Positions 56,232 through 64,000 of a stretch of DNA of 64,000 bases are shown piece by piece. Source of the DNA: Verrucomicrobiaceae bacterium (GTDB lineage: Bacteria > Verrucomicrobiota > Verrucomicrobiia > Verrucomicrobiales > Verrucomicrobiaceae); contig JAEUHK010000091.1 of the NCBI GenBank assembly GCA_016795465.1, positions 25,625 through 89,624 on the forward strand, given 5' to 3'. The notes under the pieces are model-generated. The model ran no database searches, was not told the origin of the DNA, and saw only the letters and a list, made by a program, of their open reading frames with translations. Position 1 is the first letter of the stretch. The number at the start of each line of letters is the position of its first letter. The position numbers were made by a program, and so were the translations under genes.

Positions 56232-58541
56232 ATGACCCACGCCGTCCTCAGCCTCCTCAAAGAAAGCCGTCATCCCATGCGCATCGACCTCATCGGGGTC
56301 GCCGGTTCCGGCATGAGCGGGCTCGCGCTGCTGCTGCTCGGCCTCGGGCACAAGGTCAGCGGATCCGACAAGGCCACCACGCTCGAAACCGAGCGCCTGC
56401 AAAAGCTCGGCCTGCAATTCTTCCACGGCCACACCGAGAAGGAAGTCGAGGACTGCGACATGGTGATCTACTCCAGCGCCATCAAGCCGGGAAACATCGC
56501 CTACGAAGCCGCCTACAAGCAGGGCATCCCGCTCGTGCGTCGTGCGGAGGCCCTCGCCGCCGTGATGGCGAACAAGAAAGGCGTCGTCGTCTGCGGAACG
56601 CATGGCAAAACGACCACGTCAGCACTAACGGCGCATGTTTTGCGTCAGGGCGGCCTCAAGCCAAGCCATTACGTTGGTGCGGAGATTCCGATTCTTGGCT
56701 CGAATGCGCATTGGGATGCCGAAGGCGAGCTTTTCGTCGCCGAAGGCGATGAGAGTGATGGCACGCTGGTCAATTTTCACCCGCAGCACGCCATTGTGCT
56801 CAACATCGAGCCTGAGCATCTCGATTTCTACGATGGCATCGAGGCCATCAAAGCCGTCTTCCGCCAGCTTTTGAGCCAGACGCCCGGTCATTGGGTTTAC
56901 TGCGCTGAAGATCCCGTCGCCACGGAAGTGTGTGCAGGCCCGAAAGGCGTCAGCTATGGCTGGAGCCGCGAACACGACTTCTCCGCGAACATCCTTTCGA
57001 TGCGGCCGGATCACTCTGAGTTCGAGGTGTATCAAAACGAGCAACTGCTCGGCACGGCCACGCTTGGCATTCCCGGCAAGCACAACGTCAGCAACGCCCT
57101 CGCCGCCATCGCGCTCGCCACGAAGTGCGGCGTGACGTTTGAGGCCATCCAGCATGCATTGAAGAGCTTCCGCGGTGCGAAACGCCGTTTCGAGATTCGT
57201 CACAGCGGCGAGCAGTTCACCGTCGTCGATGACTACGGGCATCATCCGAGCGAAATCGCGGCCACTTTGGCCACCGCGAAGGGTTTGAACGCGAAACGCA
57301 TCGTCTGCCTCTTCCAACCGCATCGCTTCAGCCGCACGCAACTTTTGAAGAAGGAGTTCGGAGCCAGCTTTGGCGACGTCGATGAGCTTTTCGTCACCGA
57401 CGTGTATCCCGCGAGCGAGAAGCCGCTGCCCGGTGTGAGTGGCGAAACGATCCTCGAAGAGGTGAAACTGCAAAACGACCACACCAAGACCGGCAGCACG
57501 CCCACCATGCCCATCGCCCGCGACAAGGTCGGCAATGCGCTGCGTCCGGGTGATCTGCTCATCACGCTCGGTGCGGGGAATGTGCATGAAGTTGGCCGAT
57601 GCATCGCACGCGATCTGCCGGTGCTCGAAAAACTCACCAGCATCCTCGAAGCCCACGGTGGTGGCGCAGCGAGGCTTTACGAGCCGATGAACCGCCACAC
57701 CACCTTCCTCATCGGTGGCCCGGCGCAGTATTGGATCGAACCCCGCACGGTGGAGGCCTTCGCGGAGATCGTGCGTTACCTTCGCTCGAGTTCCGTGCCC
57801 ATCCGCGTGATCGGGCGAGGCTCCAATCTGCTCGTTAAAGACGGCGGCATCCGCGGCGCGGTGATTCATCCGAGCAAAGGTGAGTTCGAAGATGTGAAGG
57901 CCGAAGGCATGCGCCTCGTCGTCGGTGTCGGTGCTCGCTTGAAAAAGATCGCGAGCGCCGCTCGAAATGCCGGCATCGGTGGTCTCGAATGGATGGAAGG
58001 TGTTCCCGGCAATCTCGGCGGCGCTTTGCGCATGAATGCCGGCGCGATGGGGGCGGAGATGTTCGACCATGTCGTCAGCGTGCGCTTCATCGCCACGGAT
58101 GGCAGCATTCAGGAAAAACCGCTCGCGGACATCGTGCATCACTACCGCAGCGTGCCGGAGTTTGAGGAGCGTTACATCGTCGGAGCCGTGTTGGAGGGAA
58201 AACCGGCCACGCAGGCTCAAATCGATACCGGCTTGGAAGCCAGCCGCGTCAAACGCCGCACGTCACAACCGATCGGAGCCAGCGCCGGATGCATTTTCAA
58301 AAATCCCGAACTCTGCGGAGCAGGCAAACTCGTCGATGATCTCGGCCTCAAAGGCACGCGTGTTGGCAACGCGGTCGTTTCGCCAGTTCATGGCAACTTC
58401 ATCGTCAACGAAGGCGGCGCGACCGCCCGCGAAGTGCTCGATTTGATCGCGCAAATCAAAGAAAAGGCTCTCGAAGAGCGCGGTGTGACCTTGGAGCTCG
58501 AAGTGAAGGTCATCGGCGAAGATCAGCCGCTGCCGCTTTGA
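56232..58541 (+). CDS. murC/murB: MurC-MurB fusion, peptidoglycan precursor synthesis
   Basis: 769 residues from MTHAVLSLLKESRH; an alternative ATG at 56277 (MRIDLIGVAGSGM) is closer to the usual MurC start. Residues up to about 460 are UDP-N-acetylmuramate-L-alanine ligase: IGVAGSGMSGLALLLLGLGH, VVCGTHGKTTTSALTAHVL (ATP loop), EGDESDG, EPEHLDFYD and VDDYGHHPSEIAATL. The remainder is UDP-N-acetylenolpyruvoylglucosamine reductase: VIGRGSNLLVKDGGIRGAVI (FAD), EGVPGNLGGALRMNAGAMG and GASAGCIFKNP, where Cys replaces the proton-donating Ser of E. coli MurB. That substitution is known in other MurB groups. The two reactions are consecutive in the pathway (MurB then MurC), so the fusion may channel UDP-MurNAc. 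A bidirectional terminator follows. Confidence 0.93.
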   Translation: MTHAVLSLLKESRHPMRIDLIGVAGSGMSGLALLLLGLGHKVSGSDKATTLETERLQKLGLQFFHGHTEKEVEDCDMVIYSSAIKPGNIAYEAAYKQGIPLVRRAEALAAVMANKKGVVVCGTHGKTTTSALTAHVLRQGGLKPSHYVGAEIPILGSNAHWDAEGELFVAEGDESDGTLVNFHPQHAIVLNIEPEHLDFYDGIEAIKAVFRQLLSQTPGHWVYCAEDPVATEVCAGPKGVSYGWSREHDFSANILSMRPDHSEFEVYQNEQLLGTATLGIPGKHNVSNALAAIALATKCGVTFEAIQHALKSFRGAKRRFEIRHSGEQFTVVDDYGHHPSEIAATLATAKGLNAKRIVCLFQPHRFSRTQLLKKEFGASFGDVDELFVTDVYPASEKPLPGVSGETILEEVKLQNDHTKTGSTPTMPIARDKVGNALRPGDLLITLGAGNVHEVGRCIARDLPVLEKLTSILEAHGGGAARLYEPMNRHTTFLIGGPAQYWIEPRTVEAFAEIVRYLRSSSVPIRVIGRGSNLLVKDGGIRGAVIHPSKGEFEDVKAEGMRLVVGVGARLKKIASAARNAGIGGLEWMEGVPGNLGGALRMNAGAMGAEMFDHVVSVRFIATDGSIQEKPLADIVHHYRSVPEFEERYIVGAVLEGKPATQAQIDTGLEASRVKRRTSQPIGASAGCIFKNPELCGAGKLVDDLGLKGTRVGNAVVSPVHGNFIVNEGGATAREVLDLIAQIKEKALEERGVTLELEVKVIGEDQPLPL

Positions 58542-58546
58542 GCATG

Positions 58547-58589
58547 AAAAAAAGCGCCTGGGCCGCAAAACCGGACCTCAGACGCTTTT
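58547..58589. terminator. Bidirectional rho-independent terminator between murC-murB and the DUF1501 gene
   Basis: AGCG.CTGG.CCG (58553-58565) pairs with CGG.CC.CAG.CGCT (58572-58586) around CAAAA. There are four T on the plus-strand side (58586-58589) and seven T on the minus-strand side (A-run 58547-58553). It serves both converging transcripts. Confidence 0.75.
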
Positions 58590-58608
58590 CAAACGATGGT
58601 GCGAATGA

Positions 58609-59880
58609 TCAGCCGAAGAGCTGCGTGACCGGCTGGCCCTTGTCCACGACCGTAAACGGACGCTTCGACGGGCTGTAGAGCACCGTGTCCATCGGCAGCC
58701 CGAGGGCGTAAGCGATCGTCGCGTTGAAGTCCGGCACGCTGACCGAACCTTCGACGACCTTGTGACCATCCTTGTCTGTCGCTCCCCACACCTGACCACC
58801 GCGGACGCCGCCACCAGCGAGCACGCAACTAAAGCCAGGCGCGTGGTGATCGCGGCCATCGTTCGCGTTGATCTCGGGTGTGCGGCCAAACTCGGTGGCA
58901 AGCACGACGAGCGTTTCCTCGAGCAAACCGCGGGACTGAAGGTCCTGCAGCAAGGTGCTCAACGCAGTATCCAGCTCATCACAAAGCTCCGGCACACGGG
59001 TGAAATTGGCATTGTGCGTGTCCCAATTGCCAAAGGTGACCTCTACGTGACGCACGCCATGCTCGACGAGGCGACGTGCAAGCAGGCAGCCTTGGCCAAA
59101 GCGGTCGCGACCATACTTGTCGCGGAGTTTGTTGTCCTCGGCATCAAGGTCGAAGGCCTTCAACTCCTCGCTCTTCATCATCTTGATGGCGTCGTCATAC
59201 ATGTCGCTGTAAGCGCGGACGTTTTTGACGTTGTAGGTCTGGGCAAACTTCGCGTCGAGCTGCTTCGCCACCTGCAGGCGGTTGAGCATGCGATCCTCCG
59301 TGAACCAGGAGCTGGTGCGCACGTTGGCGATGCCGCTCTCGGGATCATTGATCATGAGCGGAGCGAACTTGGCCTCAAAGAAACCCGCGCCGGGATGGCG
59401 GCTGTCATTGCCGATCATCACACTGCCGGGCAGCGTGGGGTTGCCACGGCCCTGAAACTTCTCCAGCCATGCGCCCATGCTGGGATGCTTGATGCTGCTG
59501 CGCTGCGTGTAGCTGGTGCGCTGGTAATACTGGCCCTGCTCGTGAGCGCCCTGCGTGGAATTCATGCCGCGCACGATGGCGATCTTGTCGGCCTGGCGGG
59601 CCATGAGCGGCAGGTTTTCGGTGAGGCGGATGCCATCGACGTTGGTGTTGATGGTCTTCGTGAGGCCCATCACATCCTTGTTGTCCGGCTTCGGATCCCA
59701 CGTGTCGAGGTGGGACATGCCGCCAGTCATGTAAAGGTAGATCACATTGCGTGCCGTGGCAGCCTGCTTCAGCGGCGAGGTGCCCAAACCGGGCGCGGAG
59801 AGCACTTTGGAGGCCGTGACGCCCAAAAAGGTGCTCGCAGCCGTGGTGACGAAATGACGACGAGAAAGGTCAGAGTTCAT
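58609..59880 (-). CDS. DUF1501 protein with Tat signal
   Basis: 423 residues. DLSRRHFVTTAASTFLGVTA is a twin-arginine signal. Family motifs: RNVIYLYMTGGMSHLDTWDP, IAIVRGMNSTQGAHEQGQYY, VEVTFGNWDTHNANFTRVPE, LVVLATEFGRTPEINANDGR and DHHAPGFSCVLAGGGVRGGQ. The FGRTP and DHH(A/W) hallmarks are intact. It follows the DUF1549/1553 gene 36 bases downstream on the same strand, the canonical pairing. The exported pair is one of the most characteristic sets of Planctomycetes and Verrucomicrobia, with unproven roles (polysaccharide or sulfatase-linked metabolism suggested). It ends at the bidirectional terminator. Confidence 0.93.
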   Translation of the reverse strand: MNSDLSRRHFVTTAASTFLGVTASKVLSAPGLGTSPLKQAATARNVIYLYMTGGMSHLDTWDPKPDNKDVMGLTKTINTNVDGIRLTENLPLMARQADKIAIVRGMNSTQGAHEQGQYYQRTSYTQRSSIKHPSMGAWLEKFQGRGNPTLPGSVMIGNDSRHPGAGFFEAKFAPLMINDPESGIANVRTSSWFTEDRMLNRLQVAKQLDAKFAQTYNVKNVRAYSDMYDDAIKMMKSEELKAFDLDAEDNKLRDKYGRDRFGQGCLLARRLVEHGVRHVEVTFGNWDTHNANFTRVPELCDELDTALSTLLQDLQSRGLLEETLVVLATEFGRTPEINANDGRDHHAPGFSCVLAGGGVRGGQVWGATDKDGHKVVEGSVSVPDFNATIAYALGLPMDTVLYSPSKRPFTVVDKGQPVTQLFG

Positions 59881-59916
59881 TTGCGGGATGTTTTGAAGGT
59901 TTTGAGCGCCTTGCGC

Positions 59917-62205
59917 TTACTGGATGAAGTAGAACTGGCGGGTGTTCAGGACGGCCCAGAGGGCATCGCCTTTATTGGTGACGGTGTTTTTGTCCACGAC
60001 AGGCTTGAGCAGCTTTTTTTCCTCGGCGGTGGCCTTGCGGCTGAAGAGGGCGAGGTAGATCGAATCGATGGTCTGATCGGCTGTTTCGGCCCGGCGGATG
60101 GCGCGGGAGACCATCGAGTAAGGATTCATCAGGTTGGTGAAGGTCTTGCCATTCAAGAGCATCAGCGCCTGACCGACCGTGGCATCGTCGTTGGCATTTT
60201 CGACGAGTTCACGGTCGCTCTGGCCGAACTCGCGGAGGAAGTGGCCGTTCGGCGCAGGGCTGCGCAGGTCGGCTGAGCGCATCATGTAGCTGTCGCGGAA
60301 GTTTTCCCAAGCCTTCAACGAAGCGAGCTCCTCCTTCGTGTCCGCCTTGAGGTTTTCGGCATCACGCTTCATGCGGGTCTTTTGCTGCTCGGTGAGGCGG
60401 GCGCGGAGACCCTTGTTGTAGGCGGCGAGCGCCTCGTCGATGGAGAGATCCTTGCCTTCCTTGGACTTGATGACGCTGGCGATCTCTTTGGCGAACTCCG
60501 GATCCTTCACCTGCTCTTCGAGTTTTCCCTCACGGGCCAATTCGGCGAACTTCTTGAAGCCCGTTGTGTAAACAATCTCCTCCGCAGCCTCGTCGATGGC
60601 GCGGCGCTGGTTGCTCACCACCCGCTTCGCGGCGCGGATGCCGTCCTCGTCCTTGTTCTTGGTGGCCTCGGCGAGCTGTTCCTGCGCCTTGCGCACATCG
60701 GCGGCGAGCTGCTTTTGAGTTTGAGCGACGGCGGCGGTGGCCTTCGCGAGTTCCTGCGGCGTGAGCGCGTTGAGGGAACGGTCGAGCCACTCGATCCTGC
60801 GGATGGTGGAATCACGCTCGATTTGAGCCTCGACGCTCGGCGCATCGGGATTCGGCTTGTAGAGTGTGACCATGCTGTCCCAGATCTGCTCGGCGGTCAT
60901 GCGACGGAGCACCGGGCCGGGGAAGTGGTAAGCCTCGCCGAGCTCCACGTCCTTCGTGTAGGCAGCACGTTGGTAGGCGGCGCTGTTGTAAATGATGCGC
61001 AGGAAAGCCTTCATGTCGTAGTTCAGGTCCTTCATGGTCTGCTCCAGGTAGGCCATGAGCTGCGGATTGCTCGGCACGGTGGAGTCCGTGATCTCATCGA
61101 CGGGCTCGATGAGGCCCAGGCCCATGGCTTTTTTCCAAAGACGGTTCGCAATGACGAGCGTGAAGCGAGGATTCTCCTTCGAGGTCATCCAGTCCGAGTA
61201 AGCAAAGACGGGCTTTTCGCCCTCCTTGGTGATTTTCCCATCCTTCGAGAAGGACGCGGGGATCACCGGAGCCACGACGGACTTCGGTTTCGCGTCGGAA
61301 TACTGGTAATCATGCGGCAGGGCCAGCGACTTGCTGTCCGTGCGGTCGAGGACGGTGTTATAGCGCAGCGGGCGGAGGATCTCGGTCATCGCCTTGCTCA
61401 TGTCCTTGCGCTCAATGCCTTGGGGGATCATCGCGGCGATATCCGTGGAGGCCTTCGTCTTCTTGCCCTTGGTCTTGCTGGCTTTGTCCCCGTAACCACC
61501 ACCGAAGACGCTGGCGAGCAGCGGATTGCTCAGGCCGTTCGTGCCGGTCATGCCGTAGGTGTGCGCGGCCATCTGGTAGTAGTCCATCTGCGTCCACTTA
61601 TCGAAGGGATGGTTGTGGCACTGGGCGCAGACCATGCTGGTGCCGAGGAAGATTTGCGTGGTGACCGCCATGTTATCGAGCGGCATGTTGTAATCGCGCA
61701 GGTAGAAGCCCACCGCGCCGTTTTCATAGGTCTTGCCGCTGGCGGTGACCATCTCGCGCACCATCTTGTCGTAGGGCACGTTGTCGGCGAGGGCTTTGCG
61801 GAGCCAGTTGTTGTAGGCGGCGCCGGCGGGCTGGCTGTTGCCGACTGCGAGCTGCGTGCGGAGGCGGAGGATGTCGGCCCAGTAGTTGAAAAAGTTCTGC
61901 GCATAGCCGTCGGAGGCCAACAGCTCATCGATCAGCTTTGCCCGCTTGTCCTCCGCCTTGTCGGCGAGGAAGTCGGTGGTCTCTTTGATTGTCGGGATGC
62001 GTCCGGCGATGTCGAGGTAGATGCGACGCACGAAGACCTCGTCGGTCGTTGGGGCGTTCGGCTGGATCTTCTCTTTCGCCAGCTTGGCGAGGATGAGTTC
62101 GTCAATCTTTGCCGAAGTGGCCTTGAGGTCAGGCGCAGCGGCAGCGGGCAGGGCAAAGCCAAATCCGCACAGGACGGCGAGCAGGCTCAAACAGGGCTTT
62201 TTCAT
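59917..62205 (-). CDS. DUF1549/DUF1553 secreted protein
   Basis: 762 residues from MKKPCLSLLAVLCGFGFALP, a signal peptide cleaved near PAAAA. DUF1549: KIDELILAKLAKEKIQPNAP, FVRRIYLDIAGRIPTIKETT, SDGYAQNFFNYWADILRLRT. The CxxCH-type motif is VCAQCHNHPFDKWTQMDYYQ near residue 190. DUF1553 lies in the C-terminal half (FTLVIANRLWKKAMGLGLIE, PVDEITDSTVPSNPQLMAYL, RRMTAEQIWDSMVTLYKP). A long charged coiled coil (about 500-640, including TAAVAQTQKQLAADVRKAQE) interrupts the DUF1553 region. It forms an operon with the DUF1501 gene. Whether the CQCH binds heme is not shown. Confidence 0.92.
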   Translation of the reverse strand: MKKPCLSLLAVLCGFGFALPAAAAPDLKATSAKIDELILAKLAKEKIQPNAPTTDEVFVRRIYLDIAGRIPTIKETTDFLADKAEDKRAKLIDELLASDGYAQNFFNYWADILRLRTQLAVGNSQPAGAAYNNWLRKALADNVPYDKMVREMVTASGKTYENGAVGFYLRDYNMPLDNMAVTTQIFLGTSMVCAQCHNHPFDKWTQMDYYQMAAHTYGMTGTNGLSNPLLASVFGGGYGDKASKTKGKKTKASTDIAAMIPQGIERKDMSKAMTEILRPLRYNTVLDRTDSKSLALPHDYQYSDAKPKSVVAPVIPASFSKDGKITKEGEKPVFAYSDWMTSKENPRFTLVIANRLWKKAMGLGLIEPVDEITDSTVPSNPQLMAYLEQTMKDLNYDMKAFLRIIYNSAAYQRAAYTKDVELGEAYHFPGPVLRRMTAEQIWDSMVTLYKPNPDAPSVEAQIERDSTIRRIEWLDRSLNALTPQELAKATAAVAQTQKQLAADVRKAQEQLAEATKNKDEDGIRAAKRVVSNQRRAIDEAAEEIVYTTGFKKFAELAREGKLEEQVKDPEFAKEIASVIKSKEGKDLSIDEALAAYNKGLRARLTEQQKTRMKRDAENLKADTKEELASLKAWENFRDSYMMRSADLRSPAPNGHFLREFGQSDRELVENANDDATVGQALMLLNGKTFTNLMNPYSMVSRAIRRAETADQTIDSIYLALFSRKATAEEKKLLKPVVDKNTVTNKGDALWAVLNTRQFYFIQ

Positions 62206-62297
62206 GGGGAACAGTTTCTTTGGGGGGGACGGGGCGCGAAAACGCATGCTTGCAGGCTCTCTTTCTCAATTTTGTGGCAAAAACAGCCAAAAACCGC

Positions 62298-63035
62298 TTA
62301 ACGCCCCAAGCAAAATTCATGCCCCAGAACCGCCAGCGTGCTGATTGCCGCGGTCTCCGCCCGCAAAACGAGCGGCCCGAGCGTCACCGGCATAAAGCCC
62401 GCTTTTTGCGCCTCGGCCTCCTCCTCCGGCGTGAAGTCCCCTTCCGGGCCGATGAGCACGGCGACGGATACGGGAGGACTTGTCGGAGCGATCAGCTTCA
62501 AGGTGCGGGATTGCTCGCTCAGCGCCGGGATGAGCTTCAAGGCCGCGTCGATGCCTGGCACGAGACTGCGGAAGGCTTTCGGTGCCTCCAGTCGCGGCAC
62601 GAAGGGCGTGTGGCATTGCTTCGCGCTTTCGATCATGTGCCGCCGCCATTTCGCGAGCTTCTTTTCCACCTGCGAGCCATCGAGATGGATGACCGTGCGC
62701 TCGGTGATGACCGGCTGCACGCTCGCCGCACCCAGCTCGACCGCTTTTTCGAGGAGCCACTCAAACGGCTCCGCTTTGATCAAAGCGGGAAACAGATGAA
62801 TCGCGGTCGCGAAGGGCTCGACGCGGCTTTCGGAGGTCACGCGAGCGTGCACGGCGTGCTTCGAGACCTCGGTGATCTCGCACACGGCCACACGTCCTTC
62901 GCCGTCGAAGAGCTCGATGGCATCGCCGGGCTGCTTTCGCATCACGCGAGCGCAGTGCGCAGCCTCGTCATCCACCAGCGTGAGCTGAGGAGAGGCCCAT
63001 GCGGCGGCGGGGAGATGAAAACGCGGGAGGGACAT
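62298..63035 (-). CDS. rsmE: 16S rRNA (uracil-1498-N3)-methyltransferase
   Basis: 245 residues from MSLPRFHLPAAAWASPQLTL (the earlier ATG would add an unrelated leader). The N-terminal PUA-like domain includes EAAHCARVMRKQPGDAIELF, then DGEGRVAVCEITEV. The C-terminal SPOUT methyltransferase has ALIKAEPFEWLLEKAVELGA, IESAKQCHTPFVPRLEAP (the SxEQ-type motif as SAKQC), AVLIGPEGDFTPEEEAEA (the GPEGG/D SAM knot) and LGPLVLRAETAAISTLAVL. RsmE modifies U1498 in the decoding centre. It lies upstream of the DUF1549-DUF1501 operon on the same strand with a 92-bp gap. Confidence 0.93.
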   Translation of the reverse strand: MSLPRFHLPAAAWASPQLTLVDDEAAHCARVMRKQPGDAIELFDGEGRVAVCEITEVSKHAVHARVTSESRVEPFATAIHLFPALIKAEPFEWLLEKAVELGAASVQPVITERTVIHLDGSQVEKKLAKWRRHMIESAKQCHTPFVPRLEAPKAFRSLVPGIDAALKLIPALSEQSRTLKLIAPTSPPVSVAVLIGPEGDFTPEEEAEAQKAGFMPVTLGPLVLRAETAAISTLAVLGHEFCLGR

Positions 63036-63129
63036 GGCGGTCGGCCACGCCCAGTGCCTTGGATTGGCGGCGTCTTCAAGCTGAAGCCGTGCTCGTTGCG
63101 GAGGGCGTGGCGGCATCTATGCTGGCACC

Positions 63130-63924
63130 TTGCTCTACGACGCGCACAACCATTTGCAGGACGAACGCCTTGATCCATGGCGTGAGGCGATCATCGCCAC
63201 GATGCCCGCCATCGGACTCGGCGAGATGATCGTGAATGGCTCGTGCGAGGAAGACTGGCCGCAGGTGGCGGATTTGGCCCGCAGGCTGCCGTGGGTGCGC
63301 CCGGCATTCGGTTTGCATCCGTGGTATGTGAACGAACGAGGGCCTGCATGGCTCGAAACGCTCCGCAAGCACTTCGAAGCCCATCCTCAGGCCGTGGTGG
63401 GTGAGACGGGCTTGGATCGCTGGATCGAGAATCCGGACATCGAGGCGCAAATCGAGTGCTTCAAAGCCCAGATCGCTCTCGCGGTGGAGCTCGACCGGCC
63501 GATCACGATTCATTGCCTGCGGGCCTTTGGCTTGCTCGACGAGGTGTTGAGGTCCGTGACACTGCCGCGACGTGGTTTCCTGCTGCATTCGTATGGCGGG
63601 CCCGTGGAGATGGTGCCGGGCTTCGTGAAGCTGGGGGCTTATTTCTCGATCAGCCCTTACTTTGGCCATCCTCGAAAGGCGGCGCAGCTTGCCACCTTTG
63701 GCCGCATCCCGCTGGACCGGCTGCTCGCGGAAACGGATGCGCCGGACATGCATCCACCGCCGGAGCTGAATCCGCACCCGCTGGCCGATGCGGAAGGCAG
63801 GACGCTGAATCACCCGGCTAACCTCCTCGTGAGCTACGATTTGATCGCCCGGCAGCATCAAATCACCCGCGAGACCGCGGAAGAGGTCGTCGCAGCGAAT
63901 TACGCCCGGCTTTTTGGAGCTTGA
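63130..63924 (+). CDS. TatD-family metal-dependent hydrolase
   Basis: 264 residues starting at TTG (63130), as no in-frame ATG or GTG precedes MLYDAHNHL, which is the usual TatD N-terminus. The H-x-H metal motif is DAHNHLQD, FGLHPWYV and VVGETGLDRW (metal-binding Glu) follow, then IHCLRAFGLLDEVL (His), GFLLHSYGGPVEMV (His) and LLAETDAPDM (Asp). This is the complete metal-ligand set of the amidohydrolase-like TatD nucleases/deoxyribonucleases. Substrates of this subgroup are uncertain (DNA 3' ends or D-aminoacyl-tRNA are proposed for relatives). It is divergent from rsmE. Confidence 0.87.
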   Translation: MLYDAHNHLQDERLDPWREAIIATMPAIGLGEMIVNGSCEEDWPQVADLARRLPWVRPAFGLHPWYVNERGPAWLETLRKHFEAHPQAVVGETGLDRWIENPDIEAQIECFKAQIALAVELDRPITIHCLRAFGLLDEVLRSVTLPRRGFLLHSYGGPVEMVPGFVKLGAYFSISPYFGHPRKAAQLATFGRIPLDRLLAETDAPDMHPPPELNPHPLADAEGRTLNHPANLLVSYDLIARQHQITRETAEEVVAANYARLFGA

Positions 63925-63969
63925 AGCGGCCCGCTCCCTGCTTCATGCCAAGAGTTGCCCCCAACCGCC

Positions 63970-64000
63970 ATGCCCATGCGCAAAACCAAAATCCTCTGTA
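63970..64000 (+). CDS. pyk: Start of pyruvate kinase (truncated by window end)
   Basis: Only ten codons are visible: MPMRKTKILC. The pattern (R)(K/R)TKI(L/V)C immediately after the start is the well-known N-terminus of pyruvate kinase, which continues T-(I/L)-G-P-A. The alternative start is the second ATG at 63976. The identification rests on this short motif alone. Confidence 0.6.
   Translation, partial: MPMRKTKILC

Noticed and set aside
56625..58220. A 531-codon minus-strand frame opposite murC-murB
   Set aside because: It is antisense to a fully conserved enzyme and has no recognisable domain.
60382..62301. A 639-codon plus-strand frame opposite the DUF1549 gene
   Set aside because: It is antisense to a conserved gene, with a His/Val/Leu-rich composition typical of shadow frames.
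1..64000. Riboswitches, rRNA genes, origin of replication, prophage
   Set aside because: No conserved leader structures, rRNA sequence, DnaA-box cluster or phage structural genes were seen.

Overview
The window reads as chromosomal DNA of a GC-rich Gram-negative bacterium of the Verrucomicrobiota, probably Verrucomicrobiaceae-like. The case rests on DUF1549/DUF1553 plus DUF1501 pairs and a DUF1552 protein (families typical of the Planctomycetes-Verrucomicrobia group), a PEP-CTERM sorting tail, a MurC-MurB fusion, menaquinone synthesis, NfeD-flotillin genes and many short palindromic repeats. No species is claimed.

Layout. 1-5.5 kb is an accessory zone: the tail of a PEP-CTERM protein, an array of about 21 degenerate 22-bp repeats, two PIN-type toxin-antitoxin pairs, a DUF2971 gene, and broken tail copies of the beta-helix gene that follows. 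5.5-12.1 kb holds secreted proteins: a beta-helix carbohydrate-active protein, an azurin-like cupredoxin, a DUF1552 protein and a Tat-exported sugar isomerase-like protein. 12.2-23.7 kb has gltX and then a polysaccharide locus: GT39-like and GT2 transferases, an O-antigen-ligase-like protein, a GT4, asparagine synthetase, and a 1168-residue flippase-GT4-GT4 fusion.

23.8-33.8 kb is mainly housekeeping: FHA protein, menB, PfkB kinase, BON/OmpA protein, a helix-hairpin-helix protein, tRNA-Ser(GCU), tilS, a TMTC-like membrane TPR protein, a metallo-hydrolase and a DHFR. 34.0-36.9 kb is a second accessory patch: an unrecognised protein with a faint immunity-family resemblance, a WDS-type secreted or structural protein family, and an exact 18-unit, 21-nt array that reads as heptads on both strands. 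37-41.3 kb holds an LptA-like lipoprotein, an RlmM-like methyltransferase, purB and proB.

41.4-47.0 kb has a DUF1549/1553 gene and a DUF1501 gene on either side of an nfeD-floA-small membrane protein operon. 47.1-50.2 kb is the best candidate for an undescribed system: an nSTAND NTPase with a four-helix membrane tail, overlapping by ATGA a SIR2-like-TIR protein whose SIR2 active-site residues look replaced. 50.2-64 kb holds an SGNH-BNR hydrolase, a VWA protein, an EamA transporter, a CorA-like protein without the GMN motif, murC-murB, a second DUF1549/DUF1501 operon, rsmE, tatD and the first codons of pyruvate kinase.

A recurring theme is short palindromic repeats with a TGACGTAG foot. They sit at gene stop codons and, once, inside a reading frame. 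Domain calls come from reading the sequences; no database search was run.
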